Assembly (NCBI GenBank): GCA_017438745.1
Contig: JAFRUS010000054.1
Coordinates: 1 to 64,000, forward strand
Source of the DNA: Oscillospiraceae bacterium
Lineage (GTDB): Bacteria > Bacillota > Clostridia > Oscillospirales > Ruminococcaceae
Reading direction: 5' to 3'
DNA: 64,000 bases
Shown here one piece after another: positions 26,718-35,541 of the stretch (positions are counted from its first letter, which is position 1; each line of letters opens with the position of its first letter). The notes beneath the pieces are model-generated. The model worked only from the letters and a program-made list of their open reading frames with translations, made no database searches and was not told the DNA's origin. Both the position numbers and the translations under genes were made by a program.

Positions 26718-28001
26718 TTATGGTCTTGGTGAAGCACATTCAGAACAGAACTTACCTGTGTTTACTGCTCCGCATGAGCATGTCCACTGGCCTGGATCTG
26801 CCGGCTTAGGAGAAGCGCATTCTGAGCAGAACTTACCTGTGTTTACTGTGCCGCATGAGCATGTCCATGAACCTGCCGGAGCCGGCTTAGGAGAAGCACA
26901 TTCTGAGCAGAACTTGCCTGTGTTTACAGCACCGCATGAACATGTCCATGAATCTGCTGCCGGAGCTGCCTGCTGAGCCTGTGCCTGCTGCTGCTGACCC
27001 ATAGCGAAGAGGTTCTGAGCGTTGAATCCGCCAGCCTGCTGTGCCATGTTCATTCCCATGAAGCCAGTCATTGCGCCGCCTGAATTCTTTGCAGCTGCCT
27101 GCATTGCTTCAGCCTGTGCATTTACCATTGTAGCTGCAGCATAGTTAGCGTTCTGCATCATGCCGGTTCTCTGAGCCTGCTTGATCATGTCTTCGTCTTC
27201 CTTAGGAAGAGTTACTGAGTTGATCGAGATTCTTTCGAGTGAGATACCGCGTCTTTCAGCCCATTCTGTTGCAAGAGCTTCGTTCATGGCATCCTTGAGT
27301 ACCTGAGTCTTGCCCGGTACTTCGCTGTATCTGATTCCCATTGCTGAGATCTGAGCAAATCCAGGCTGGAGAGCATCAAGGAACTCAGACTTGAGCTGAG
27401 GATCGATCTGTGAACGGTCGTACTGCTGCGGGATGTTGCCGCATACATTTGTAAAGAAAAGGAGCGGATCAGTGATCTTGTATGTGTAAGTACCGTTGCA
27501 GCGGATAGCTGTATCGATATCAAGGCCAATCTTGTTGTCAACTACTCTGAAAGGTACAGGATTCATTGTACCGAACTTGTTGTCCATGTTCTCCTTCATA
27601 TTGATATAGTATACGCGCTGTTCCATACCTGAGTCGCCGCCCATTGAAATAGCGTTTCCGATCTGTGCAAGTGTTGCCTTGAGCTTTGCACCTAACTTTT
27701 CATCACCTGCAAAAATGCTTGGAGCAGATGACTGACTGAATTCATATTCGCCCGGAGTGCATACAACGTCAACGATTCTGCCCTGATCTGTGATGATCAT
27801 GCACTGGCCGTCGTTTACGGCGATCTTGCTTCCTCTTGAGATAACGTTGTCATTGCCGTTGTTGTGAGCGCCCTTGTCGCTGTGCTTTCTGCCTCTTACA
27901 ACAAGAACCTCGTTCGGAATAGAGTCACAGTAGAAAAACTCTTTATAAGTATCACCTAATGTGCTCACTGTTGCTCCGAGTGCTACCTGAATAAGTCCCA
28001 T
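26718..28001 (-). CDS. SPFH-domain protein with three C-terminal zinc ribbons
   Basis: 427 residues. N-terminal SPFH (band-7-like) domain of the YdjI/virion-core-protein-like type (about 1-270: DSIPNEVLVVRGR, GVRYSEVPGK-like stretch, RISINSVTLPKEDED). Then an Ala/Met/Gln-rich segment (about 275-345) and three nearly identical ~29-residue zinc ribbons WTCSCGAVNTGKFCSECASP (C-x-C...C-x2-C), separated by PKPAPAG-type linkers. The last residues are ASPRP. ATG 28001 stands behind GGGAG. No signal peptide or membrane segment, so cytosolic or membrane-associated; related proteins are thought to form membrane microdomain assemblies. The zinc-ribbon copies are also repeated at DNA level (26720-26960). 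Confidence 0.88.
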   Translation of the reverse strand: MGLIQVALGATVSTLGDTYKEFFYCDSIPNEVLVVRGRKHSDKGAHNNGNDNVISRGSKIAVNDGQCMIITDQGRIVDVVCTPGEYEFSQSSAPSIFAGDEKLGAKLKATLAQIGNAISMGGDSGMEQRVYYINMKENMDNKFGTMNPVPFRVVDNKIGLDIDTAIRCNGTYTYKITDPLLFFTNVCGNIPQQYDRSQIDPQLKSEFLDALQPGFAQISAMGIRYSEVPGKTQVLKDAMNEALATEWAERRGISLERISINSVTLPKEDEDMIKQAQRTGMMQNANYAAATMVNAQAEAMQAAAKNSGGAMTGFMGMNMAQQAGGFNAQNLFAMGQQQQAQAQQAAPAADSWTCSCGAVNTGKFCSECASPKPAPAGSWTCSCGTVNTGKFCSECASPKPADPGQWTCSCGAVNTGKFCSECASPRP

Positions 28002-28196
28002 AAAATTAAATCTCCCTTCAAAATTACATCTATCATAAAAAATGATGGATCTGATTTTCTCATGTCCCTTAAAAGAACATATATTAATAATAACCTAAAA
28101 TTGCGGGCGCGTCAATAGATTTTTTCATTATTATCAATAATAAAAATACTTGTCTGTCTGCAGTACAGGGAATACGGGGGCTCAGAGAAAAAATAC

Positions 28197-28225
28197 TTGT
28201 AAATACATTATAAATGAGGTATAAT
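28197..28225 (+). promoter_or_regulatory. Candidate sigmaA promoter for the YfhO operon
   Basis: TTGTAA (28197-28202), 17-base spacer, TATAAT (28220-28225). Confidence 0.7.
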
Positions 28226-28274
28226 TAATTTATATGTGTTCATTCATATCAAGTTGAAAATCAGGAGGTTACAG

Positions 28275-31094
28275 ATGGAAAAGACAGCTAAGCCTGCGCC
28301 GCAGGCAAAGTCAGGTGTCTGGGACAAAACGAGAAAATGGCTGTATAAAAACAGATTTTACATATACGCATTTTTCATCCCGTTCATCCTCATGGCACTG
28401 ACCTACGGACTGTTTGACGTATATCCGATCGGAAAATGGATGGGTACCAATTACGAGAACATTCCGAAAAGAAAAAATCCGCACGACGGTGCGGTTCTTG
28501 TACTCGACTTAAACGGTCAGTACGTTTACTATTTTGAAGCCCTGAGAGACGCACTCTGGGGCAAGGGCAGCATTTTCTACAACTGGTCAAGAAACCTGTC
28601 CGGTGAATTCATGGGTATCATCGGTTATTATCTTGCCAGCCCGTTCACACTTATTGTAATGCTGCTCCCGAGAACCATGCTTCTCGAAAGCCTGCTTCTC
28701 ATGCAGCTCTGCAAGCTTGGTTCAGTAGGTGTAACGTTCAGCTACTACCTGCAGCATTCCAAGAAGATGAAACCGATGAATTCACTCATCTTCTCAACTG
28801 CCTTCGCACTCTGTGCATACGCAGTTATCCAGCTCATGGACCCGATGTGGCTCGACGGACTTACACTTCTTCCGATGATCGCACTCGGAATTGAGTATCT
28901 CGTTGACAGAAAGGCAAGAGCAAACTACATCATTCCGCTTGCGCTTATGTTCGTGGCAAACTTCTACATCGGCTTTATGCTCGCTATCTTCAGCGTTATC
29001 TACTTCCTGTACTACAACTTCCTTGGTACGGAAAAGGAAAATGTACCGGTGAAGGAGCATGTGGGCACAGCAGTAAGATTCGGTTACTGTTCAGCTATTG
29101 CCGGTATGTGCGCAGCCTTCATGATCCTTCCGGTCTACAAGGCACTCAGCCTCGGTAAGTTCGAATTCACAACTCCGGACTATTCAGTTCAGCTTCAGTT
29201 CGATTCCATCGATATCATTTCAAAGCTTCTTCCTTCAAGCTATGATACAGTAAGAAACGAAGGCCTTCCTGAAATATACTGTGGTACGATCGCTATCCTG
29301 CTTCTCCCGCTTTTCTTTATGAACCAGAGCATAAACAAAAGACGCAAGACAGGTTACGCACTTCTCCTTGCGGTTCTCTTCTTCAGCATGTACGTAAAGC
29401 CGATCGATATGATGTGGCACGGCGGCCAGGTGCCTAACTGGCTTCCTTACCGTTATTCATTCATCATGTCATGGGTAATCCTCTGTATGGGTGCTGAATG
29501 TTTTGAAAAGCTCGACGGTATCAAGCCTAACGCCATAGGCGGTACATTCTTCGGAATTCTTCTTTATCTCCTTGTTGCCGAAAAGGTATTCAAGTACGAA
29601 AATATCGAAGTTCTCAACGGCTTATGGTTCACAGCAGGATGCATTCTCTGCTTCTCGATCCTTATCTCAGCCTACAGGGAAACACCATCTTCAAAGGCTA
29701 TCCCGATTGCTGTCTGTGTTATGCTTTCCGGCGAACTTCTCATGAGCTCTTTCGATACACTCAAGGATATCGACAAGGACGTTATCTATAGTATGCGTTC
29801 ATCATACTATAACTATGTAGAAGCAGGACGTGCTGCCGTTGATGACATGGAAGCAAAGGATCCTGGTCTTTACCGTTCTGAAAAGGTTGCAAAGTCTGCT
29901 CCTCTTCAGAGAACTGTAAACGACGATATCGCATTCGGACTCAAGGGTATCACTCATTCAAGTTCAGTAATGAATGCGAAGATGATCAAGACTATCGGAC
30001 ATCTCGGCTACGTAAGCCGCGGTCACTATACAAGATACGAAGGTAATACACCTCTTACAGACTCACTTCTCGGTATCAAGTACGTTCTCGATACAAACAA
30101 CACAGCTGTATCAGATCTTTACGAGTACCAGGAATCAACTGTAACTACTCACGCTGACGGCAAACAGACTCAGATCGACCGTTACAAAAACCCTTATGCG
30201 CTCCCGATCGGATACATGGTAAGCTCTGATATTCTCAACGCTAAAATCGACAGCAACAATCCGTTCGAGAACCAGAATAAACTTCTCAGCGCAATGACAG
30301 GTCAGGACAAGCAGTACTTCAAGCGCCTTGACTTCACAAAGGAACCGCGCTACACAGGCATAAAGCTTGAAAGTGCAGGAGATCAGACAAAGTACGTTGC
30401 CGACAAGAATGCTAATGACTGGACTATTGACTACTTTGTCCGCGCAAAGACAGGTGACACGGTTTACGTTTACTTCCCGGCAACATACGAAAAGAAGGTA
30501 AATCTCTGGAACGGTAAATGGGATGAAAGTATCTCGGACTACGATTACCGCGGTAACTTTATCAACTATTTCTTCGAACATGAATACTACTGCATCACAA
30601 AGCTTGGCAGATATGAACCAGGCCAGGAATTCAGTATTCGTGTGACAGTTGCAAATGAATACACATACATGGCAGACCAGTTCTTCTACTACTTTGATGA
30701 AGAGGAATTCAAGAAGGATATCGCTCTTCTCCACCAGAATACATGGAACATAAACGATAACTGGTCAGATACAAAGATCGAAGGTACTGTTACAGCTTCT
30801 GCAAATCAGATCTTCTTTACATCTATTCCGAACGAACCGGGCTGGACTGTAAAGGTAGACGGCAAAAAGGCAGACATTATCGATGTTGCAGATGGATTTA
30901 TCGGTGTTGAGCTCATGCCGGGCGAACACACTGTAAGCATGTCATTCTTCCCTGCAGGCCTTGCTCCTGGCATACTGCTTGCTGTTGCAGGTATCGGCCT
31001 CGTGGTAGTATTTATTCTCATGGATAAAAAGAAAACATTCAGACCGGCAGCAAGACCTCAGAAAAAGGAACCTGTACCGGCTCCTGCAAACTGA
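28275..31094 (+). CDS. YfhO-family membrane glycosyltransferase-like protein
   Basis: 939 residues from ATG 28275, which has AGGAGG at 28263-28268 (an in-frame start at 28236 lacks one). A cytosolic lead of about 30 residues, then about a dozen membrane segments (for example FYIYAFFIPFILMALTYGLF, IIPLALMFVANFYIGFMLAI) with the YfhO loop NLSGEFMGIIGYYLASPF and LDGLTLLPMIALGIEYL. A large extracellular C-terminal region follows (about 490-900), then a last membrane helix (GILLAVAGIGLVVVFILM) and a basic tail. Bacillus YfhO is linked to lipoteichoic acid glycosylation; GT-C fold and sugar donor here are inference. The pseudouridine synthase gene follows after 6 bases. Confidence 0.88.
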   Translation: MEKTAKPAPQAKSGVWDKTRKWLYKNRFYIYAFFIPFILMALTYGLFDVYPIGKWMGTNYENIPKRKNPHDGAVLVLDLNGQYVYYFEALRDALWGKGSIFYNWSRNLSGEFMGIIGYYLASPFTLIVMLLPRTMLLESLLLMQLCKLGSVGVTFSYYLQHSKKMKPMNSLIFSTAFALCAYAVIQLMDPMWLDGLTLLPMIALGIEYLVDRKARANYIIPLALMFVANFYIGFMLAIFSVIYFLYYNFLGTEKENVPVKEHVGTAVRFGYCSAIAGMCAAFMILPVYKALSLGKFEFTTPDYSVQLQFDSIDIISKLLPSSYDTVRNEGLPEIYCGTIAILLLPLFFMNQSINKRRKTGYALLLAVLFFSMYVKPIDMMWHGGQVPNWLPYRYSFIMSWVILCMGAECFEKLDGIKPNAIGGTFFGILLYLLVAEKVFKYENIEVLNGLWFTAGCILCFSILISAYRETPSSKAIPIAVCVMLSGELLMSSFDTLKDIDKDVIYSMRSSYYNYVEAGRAAVDDMEAKDPGLYRSEKVAKSAPLQRTVNDDIAFGLKGITHSSSVMNAKMIKTIGHLGYVSRGHYTRYEGNTPLTDSLLGIKYVLDTNNTAVSDLYEYQESTVTTHADGKQTQIDRYKNPYALPIGYMVSSDILNAKIDSNNPFENQNKLLSAMTGQDKQYFKRLDFTKEPRYTGIKLESAGDQTKYVADKNANDWTIDYFVRAKTGDTVYVYFPATYEKKVNLWNGKWDESISDYDYRGNFINYFFEHEYYCITKLGRYEPGQEFSIRVTVANEYTYMADQFFYYFDEEEFKKDIALLHQNTWNINDNWSDTKIEGTVTASANQIFFTSIPNEPGWTVKVDGKKADIIDVADGFIGVELMPGEHTVSMSFFPAGLAPGILLAVAGIGLVVVFILMDKKKTFRPAARPQKKEPVPAPAN

Positions 31095-31100
31095 TAAGCA

Positions 31101-31880
31101 ATGGAAAGACTCGATAAATACATTGCGGACAGAACGGATTATTCACGGAAGGACGTAAAACTCCTTCTGAAAAAAGGCGCAGTCGCCGTAAACGGAAAGA
31201 CTGTGTCAGATGCCGGAATGAAAATAGATCCTGAAAAGGACAGGGTAAAGGCCGGAGACCGGGAACTCGTCTGGAGAAAAAACACATACATCATGCTGAA
31301 CAAGCCTGACGGATATGTGTGCTCCACAAGAGACGGGCGTTCCGAGACCGTGCTTTCACTTGTCCCGGATGATCTGAAGAACAAAGATATCTTTCCCGCC
31401 GGAAGGCTCGACAAGGACTCAAAAGGGTTTGTGTTCTTAACCGATGACGGCGGACTGGCTCACCGGATACTCTCCCCGAAGAAACATCTTACCAAGTGCT
31501 ATCTGGTAAGACTTGCGGAAAAGTACTCTGAAGAGTACGAAGAGGCGTTTGCATCCGGGCTCACCATAGATTGCGGTGAAAAATGTCTTCCTGCCAGAGT
31601 TTGCGGAGTTTCTCATGACGACCATTTTTCACTGGTCGGACTGGATGAAGGAAAATTTCATCAGGTCAAGAGAATGTTTCACGCTGTCGGCAACGAAGTT
31701 GTGTCACTTTTCAGGGTGAGTATCGGCGGACTCACGATAAAACCTGATCTGGCGCCCGGTGAGTGTTTAGAAATCTTAGACAATGAAATCGAAAAAATGT
31801 TGTCGGAATTTGACTTTTCCGATGCCCGAAAATTCGTTGAAACAAGCTTTTATTTATTATTAACAAACAACGGTTTATAA
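31101..31880 (+). CDS. rsuA: 16S rRNA pseudouridine synthase (RsuA family)
   Basis: Converts a uridine of small-subunit rRNA (U516 in E. coli RsuA) to pseudouridine. 259 residues: S4 RNA-binding domain (about 1-58: MERLDKYIADRTDYSRKDV), then catalytic domain with Asp in AGRLDKDSKGFVFLTDDG (the usual form is GRLDxDTxGLLLLT) and the C-terminal FHQVKRMFHAVGNEV motif of RsuA/RluE. Starts 6 bases after yfhO, so co-transcribed. The exact rRNA position is inferred from family only. Confidence 0.88.
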   Translation: MERLDKYIADRTDYSRKDVKLLLKKGAVAVNGKTVSDAGMKIDPEKDRVKAGDRELVWRKNTYIMLNKPDGYVCSTRDGRSETVLSLVPDDLKNKDIFPAGRLDKDSKGFVFLTDDGGLAHRILSPKKHLTKCYLVRLAEKYSEEYEEAFASGLTIDCGEKCLPARVCGVSHDDHFSLVGLDEGKFHQVKRMFHAVGNEVVSLFRVSIGGLTIKPDLAPGECLEILDNEIEKMLSEFDFSDARKFVETSFYLLLTNNGL

Positions 31881-31898
31881 ATTTAGGTAAATAGAGTC

Positions 31899-31928
31899 TT
31901 GCATTTAACGTATGAAATTTGGTATTAT
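31899..31928 (+). promoter_or_regulatory. Candidate sigmaA promoter for the sugar ABC ATPase
   Basis: TTGCAT (31899-31904), 18-base spacer, TATTAT (31923-31928). Confidence 0.55.
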
Positions 31929-31992
31929 AGTATTGTGCTAATTTGCTTTGGCGCAAGTACAAAATCTGTATACTGTTTAGGAGTGCAAAAAC

Positions 31993-33144
31993 ATGGCAAG
32001 TTTATCGTTACGTGGAATCTATAAGAAATATCCAGGCGGTCAGGTAGCCGTCTCAAATGTAAATGTAGAGATTAAAGACAAAGAATTCATCATCCTTGTT
32101 GGTCCTTCAGGATGTGGTAAGTCAACAACTTTAAGAATGATCGCAGGTCTTGAAGAGATCACCGAAGGTGAACTTTATATCGGCGACCGTCTTGTAAATG
32201 ATATAGCACCTAAGGACAGAGATATCGCAATGGTATTCCAGAACTACGCTCTCTATCCTCACATGACTGTTTTCGAGAACATGGCTTTCGGCCTTAAGCT
32301 CAGAAAGGTACCAAAGGAAGAGATCGCACGCAAGGTTGAAGAAGCTGCAAGAATCCTCGACCTTACACACCTCCTCGAAAGAAAGCCAAAGGCTATGTCA
32401 GGTGGTCAGCGTCAGAGAGTTGCTCTTGGTCGTTGTATCGTTCGTCAGCCACAGGTATTCCTTCTTGACGAACCTCTCTCAAACCTCGATGCTAAGCTCC
32501 GTGCTCAGATGAGAACAGAGATTTCAAAGCTCCACAAGAAGCTCGGTACAACATTTATCTACGTTACACATGACCAGACAGAAGCTATGACAATGGGTGA
32601 CAGAATCGTAGTTATGAAGGATGGTTTCGTTCAGCAGATCGATACACCTCAGAACCTCTACCTCTACCCAACAAACAAGTTCGTTGCCGGCTTCCTTGGA
32701 TCACCTCAGATGAACATGATTGATGCTGTTCTCAGACAGGATCCTACAAATCTTCTTTACTATGTTGAATTCGGTTCAGCTGATTCTAAGCTTTCAAAGG
32801 GCGTTAAGTACACAATCGTAGTACCACCTGAAAAGGCTCAGAACGCTCCTCAGCTTGCAAGCTATGTAAATAAGGAGATCATTCTTGGTATCCGTCCTGA
32901 AAGCATTCACGACGAACCAATGTACCTCCAGAACGCTACAACTGGTGTTGTTGACTGTGAAGTTGAACTTACAGAAATGATGGGTGCTGAAACATACCTC
33001 TACCTCAACTGTGAAGGTGTTTCACTCACTTCAAGAGTTGCTCCTACAACAACAGCAAGAACAGGCGACACAATCAAGGTTGTTATGGATCCATACAAGA
33101 TTCACCTCTTTGATAAGGAAACTGAAGTTACAATCATGAACTAA
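31993..33144 (+). CDS. msmK: Carbohydrate ABC transporter ATP-binding protein (MsmK/UgpC/MalK type)
   Basis: 383 residues. Walker [10 protein letters not shown] (37-45), Q-loop [16 protein letters not shown], signature [13 protein letters not shown], Walker [16 protein letters not shown]-loop [10 protein letters not shown]; a C-terminal TOBE/OB regulatory region (about 235-383: [13 protein letters not shown]) as in sugar-importer ATPases. No permease or binding-protein gene is adjacent, as for the shared multi-sugar ATPase (MsmK/MsiK) that energises several oligosaccharide importers in Gram-positives; that shared role is inference. Has AGGAG upstream, own promoter and terminator. Strong codon bias suggests high expression. 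Confidence 0.92.
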   Translation: MASLSLRGIYKKYPGGQVAVSNVNVEIKDKEFIILVGPSGCGKSTTLRMIAGLEEITEGELYIGDRLVNDIAPKDRDIAMVFQNYALYPHMTVFENMAFGLKLRKVPKEEIARKVEEAARILDLTHLLERKPKAMSGGQRQRVALGRCIVRQPQVFLLDEPLSNLDAKLRAQMRTEISKLHKKLGTTFIYVTHDQTEAMTMGDRIVVMKDGFVQQIDTPQNLYLYPTNKFVAGFLGSPQMNMIDAVLRQDPTNLLYYVEFGSADSKLSKGVKYTIVVPPEKAQNAPQLASYVNKEIILGIRPESIHDEPMYLQNATTGVVDCEVELTEMMGAETYLYLNCEGVSLTSRVAPTTTARTGDTIKVVMDPYKIHLFDKETEVTIMN

Positions 33145-33167
33145 TCCGCGTTTAACGCTGAAAAATA

Positions 33168-33200
33168 GCCCCTTCTCTCAGGAGAAGGGGCCTGTTTTTT
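33168..33200 (+). terminator. Rho-independent terminator after the ABC ATPase
   Basis: GCCCCTTCTC-TCAG-GAGAAGGGGC then CTGTTTTTT. Confidence 0.92.
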
Positions 33201-33285
33201 CGTACTAAAAAGCGGATGGCTGATCAGCGCGGATCTTAATGGAATGTCTGCGCAACAGATTTATCAATAAATCTGGTTTCTTAAA

Positions 33286-33331
33286 AGGAAAAGCCACAGG
33301 ATTTCTGAAAATTTATCAGAGTTCCTGTGGC
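33286..33331 (-). terminator. Probable terminator of ilvE
   Basis: Minus strand GCCACAGGAA ... TCCTGTGGC stem with an inner CTGATAAATTTTCAG hairpin, followed by TTTTCCTTTT. Confidence 0.75.
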
Positions 33332-33367
33332 TTTGTTGTTTATAATCAGTTGTTATGAAGCAGATGA

Positions 33368-34438
33368 TCAGTCTTCGAGCTTGTGGATCCAGCCGAACTT
33401 ATCTTCGAGCTTGCCGTACTGCATGCCTGTCATTGTATCATAGATCTTCTGTGAAACTTCACCGATCTTGTTGTCGTTGATGATCATTACCTTGTCGCCC
33501 CACTTGAGCTTACCTACAGGTGAGATAACAGCGGCTGTACCTGTACCGAATACTTCGTTGAGCTTGCCTGCGTCATATGCAGCAGCAACTTCTTCGATAG
33601 AGATTCTCTTTTCAGAAACCTTCATGCCCCAGCTCTTGCAGAGTTCAAGAACTGACTTACGTGTGATACCTGAAAGGATAGAACCCTGGAGTTCAGGTGT
33701 AACGATCTCGCCGTCAATGATGAAGAAGATGTTCATGGCACCCACTTCTTCGATGTACTTTCTTTCAACACCGTCGAGCCAGAGAACCTGTGAGTAATCC
33801 TGTTTGTGAGCTTCATCCTGTCCGATGAGAGAAGCAGCGTAGTTACCGCCTGTCTTTGTAAAGCCCATACCGCCGCGTACTGCACGAACGTAGTTTGATT
33901 CTACGTAGATGCCTACAGGGTTGAGACCTGTTGAGTAGTAAGCACCTGATGGTGAGAGGATGATGATGAACATATAGCTGTCAGCAGGACGAACACCGAG
34001 GAACGGGTCAACTGCGATGATGAATGGTCTGATGTAGAGCGAAGCACCGTCTGTGTGAGGAACCCAGTCCTTGTCGATGCTTACGAGCTTGTCAAGAGCC
34101 TTGATGCAGAAGTCTACATCAACTTCAGGGATAACGAGTCTCTGGTTTGAAATGTTGAGTCTCTTGAAGTTTTCTTCCGGTCTGAACATCTGTACGCTGC
34201 CGTCAGCTGTTCTGTATGCCTTGAGACCTTCAAAAACTTCCTGAGCATAGTGGAGACACATAGCTGCAGGGCTGAGTTCGAGTGGTGCGTATGGTACTAT
34301 ACGAGCATCGTGCCAGCCCTGACCCTTATCATAGTTCATGATGAACATATGGTCAGTAAATACGTGGCCAAATCCGAGATTGCTTTCGTCAGTTGGTTTT
34401 GCCTTTGGGTTTTTGGTTAATTCTACGCGAATATCCAT
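33368..34438 (-). CDS. ilvE: Branched-chain amino acid aminotransferase
   Basis: Last step of Val/Leu/Ile synthesis, PLP fold type IV. 356 residues, the longer eukaryote-like BCAT form: N-terminal NLGFGHVFTDHMFIMNYDKG, HYAQEVFEGLKAYR, PLP lysine in GFTKTGGNYAASL, QVLWLDGVERKYIEEVGAMN, and FGTGTAAVISPVGKL, which closes the active site. ATG 34438 with GAAAGGCAG upstream. A terminator-like hairpin (34477-34510) separates it from the small upstream peptide gene. ilvA, another branched-chain gene, lies about 11 kb away under T-box control; no T-box was found here. Confidence 0.95.
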   Translation of the reverse strand: MDIRVELTKNPKAKPTDESNLGFGHVFTDHMFIMNYDKGQGWHDARIVPYAPLELSPAAMCLHYAQEVFEGLKAYRTADGSVQMFRPEENFKRLNISNQRLVIPEVDVDFCIKALDKLVSIDKDWVPHTDGASLYIRPFIIAVDPFLGVRPADSYMFIIILSPSGAYYSTGLNPVGIYVESNYVRAVRGGMGFTKTGGNYAASLIGQDEAHKQDYSQVLWLDGVERKYIEEVGAMNIFFIIDGEIVTPELQGSILSGITRKSVLELCKSWGMKVSEKRISIEEVAAAYDAGKLNEVFGTGTAAVISPVGKLKWGDKVMIINDNKIGEVSQKIYDTMTGMQYGKLEDKFGWIHKLED

Positions 34439-34476
34439 GGTTTTAATCTGCCTTTCATTTTAGATTTTTAATTTAT

Positions 34477-34510
34477 AAAAAATCAGAATGCGTTAAAGAT
34501 GAGAACGCAT
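34477..34510 (-). terminator. Terminator or attenuator hairpin upstream of ilvE
   Basis: Minus strand ATGCGTT...AACGCAT stem followed by TCTGATTTTTT; ends the 39-residue peptide transcript and may also tune ilvE. Confidence 0.6.
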
Positions 34511-34561
34511 GGAAACGTTCAGAATACTTTAAAAAGAGGCATCCTGGTAATTTTGTCTGCA

Positions 34562-34681
34562 TCAGATGCTTATATATTTTTTTCTGTATTTTCTGCAGAT
34601 GTAATCTGCAGCTGTTTTTATGCCGATAACGGTAGCAAGAACAGCAACGGTTATAATGAATGCTTTTAAGAAATTTTTCAT
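34562..34681 (-). CDS. Small membrane peptide, 39 residues
   Basis: The ATG at 34681 stands behind a strong AAGGAGG (spacing about 9). The frame gives MKNFLKAFIITVAVLATVIG, then IKTAADYICRKYRKKYISI and a stop. One hydrophobic helix (about 7-21) followed by a strongly basic tail suggests a single-pass membrane peptide with the tail inside. I do not recognise a family. A good ribosome site, a coherent membrane topology and a following terminator argue that it is real, but there is no homology support. Confidence 0.6.
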   Translation of the reverse strand: MKNFLKAFIITVAVLATVIGIKTAADYICRKYRKKYISI

Positions 34682-34832
34682 TGACGTCTGCCTCCTTAAA
34701 AATACATTGTGACCATATATACAAGGCATCAGAGAATAATGCTCTGAATATACAGTAAACGAAATTTTTCAGCGTTCACTATTAATTATAGCACATTAAT
34801 CGTAATAATACCATAGCACGAATAAAAAAATA

Positions 34833-34862
34833 TTGATTTTATATTCTTATATGTGATATAAT
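34833..34862 (+). promoter_or_regulatory. Candidate sigmaA promoter for the sigma/anti-sigma pair
   Basis: TTGATT (34833-34838), 18-base spacer, TATAAT (34857-34862). The same spacing and nearly the same bases occur at 50115-50144. Confidence 0.7.
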
Positions 34863-34871
34863 TTGTTGAGC

Positions 34872-34908
34872 TGTCCATTTTTGTGGCGGCAGTACGACTG
34901 TATTAATG
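34872..34908 (+). promoter_or_regulatory. Candidate second (ECF-type) promoter of the sigma gene
   Basis: TGTCCA (34872-34877), 18 bases, GACTGTATTAATG (34896-34908). The -35-like box, the spacer length and the GACTGTAT core are the same as at 36803-36839, and related boxes precede two dockerin genes. Suggests autoregulation (inference). Confidence 0.5.
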
Positions 34909-34975
34909 GTGTAAAGGGATCGTTTTTATAAGGTGCGGTCCGGGTTGATAATAAAGGATTGATGGAGGTATGATC

Positions 34976-35539
34976 ATGGTTTCTGATGAAAATATACTTG
35001 AAGCTTTCAGAAACTCGGATGATGAAGGGTACCGTATACTTATGGACGTGTACGGTAACTACGTCTACACTATAGTTACGGATAAAGTAAGAGGAATGGC
35101 TTCAGAACAGGACAAGGAAGAATGCATTGCTGACATTTTTATAGAAACGGCAAGGGAATGCCGGGAACACGGTTTTAAAATAAATTCGCTCAAGGCAGTA
35201 ATAACCGTTATTTCAAAAAGAAGAGCAACAGATCTTTTCAGAAAACTTGGTGCATTAAAAAGGAATACCGAGGACATTGATGATTATTCTGATAAACTGA
35301 CCGAACCTGTCACTCCCGAAAATATATCCGAGAAGCGGTCGGAAAAAACAGCTTTATGGGCTGAGGTCATAAAACTTGGCAAACCGGATTCTGATATACT
35401 TATACTTCAGTATTTTTACTGCCGTACAGCCGGCGATATAGCTAAGCTCTTAAAAATGACCACGGCTGCTGTAAACAAGCGAAGCCAGAGGGCAAGAGAA
35501 AAACTTAAGAAAGTTCTTTGCGAAAAGGAGGTGTGCTGA
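34976..35539 (+). CDS. ECF-type RNA polymerase sigma factor
   Basis: 187 residues. ATG 34976 is chosen over ATG 34970 because GGAGG (34964-34968) sits 7 bases before it. Region 2 (about 20-85: YVYTIVTDKVRGMASEQDKE, DIFIETARE), followed by a helical part ISKRRATDLFRKLG (-10 recognition), and region 4 helix-turn-helix (about 130-185: QYFYCRTAGDIAKLL, TTAAVNKRSQRAREKL). No region 1 or 3, as in ECF factors. The next gene starts 2 bases after the stop and has the layout of an anti-sigma factor. Likely targets are the shared motif genes downstream (inference). Confidence 0.88.
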   Translation: MVSDENILEAFRNSDDEGYRILMDVYGNYVYTIVTDKVRGMASEQDKEECIADIFIETARECREHGFKINSLKAVITVISKRRATDLFRKLGALKRNTEDIDDYSDKLTEPVTPENISEKRSEKTALWAEVIKLGKPDSDILILQYFYCRTAGDIAKLLKMTTAAVNKRSQRAREKLKKVLCEKEVC

Positions 35540-35541
35540 TC

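Noticed and set aside
26720..26960. Direct repeats of about 85 bases resembling a repeat array
   Set aside because: They code in frame for three zinc ribbons; there are no unique spacers, so not CRISPR.
28020..28196. Riboswitch in the leader between the SPFH gene and yfhO
   Set aside because: AT-rich sequence without conserved aptamer motifs that I can recognise.
34473..34724. 83-residue open frame on the minus strand
   Set aside because: Lacks a ribosome site and overlaps in another frame the better-supported 39-residue peptide gene.
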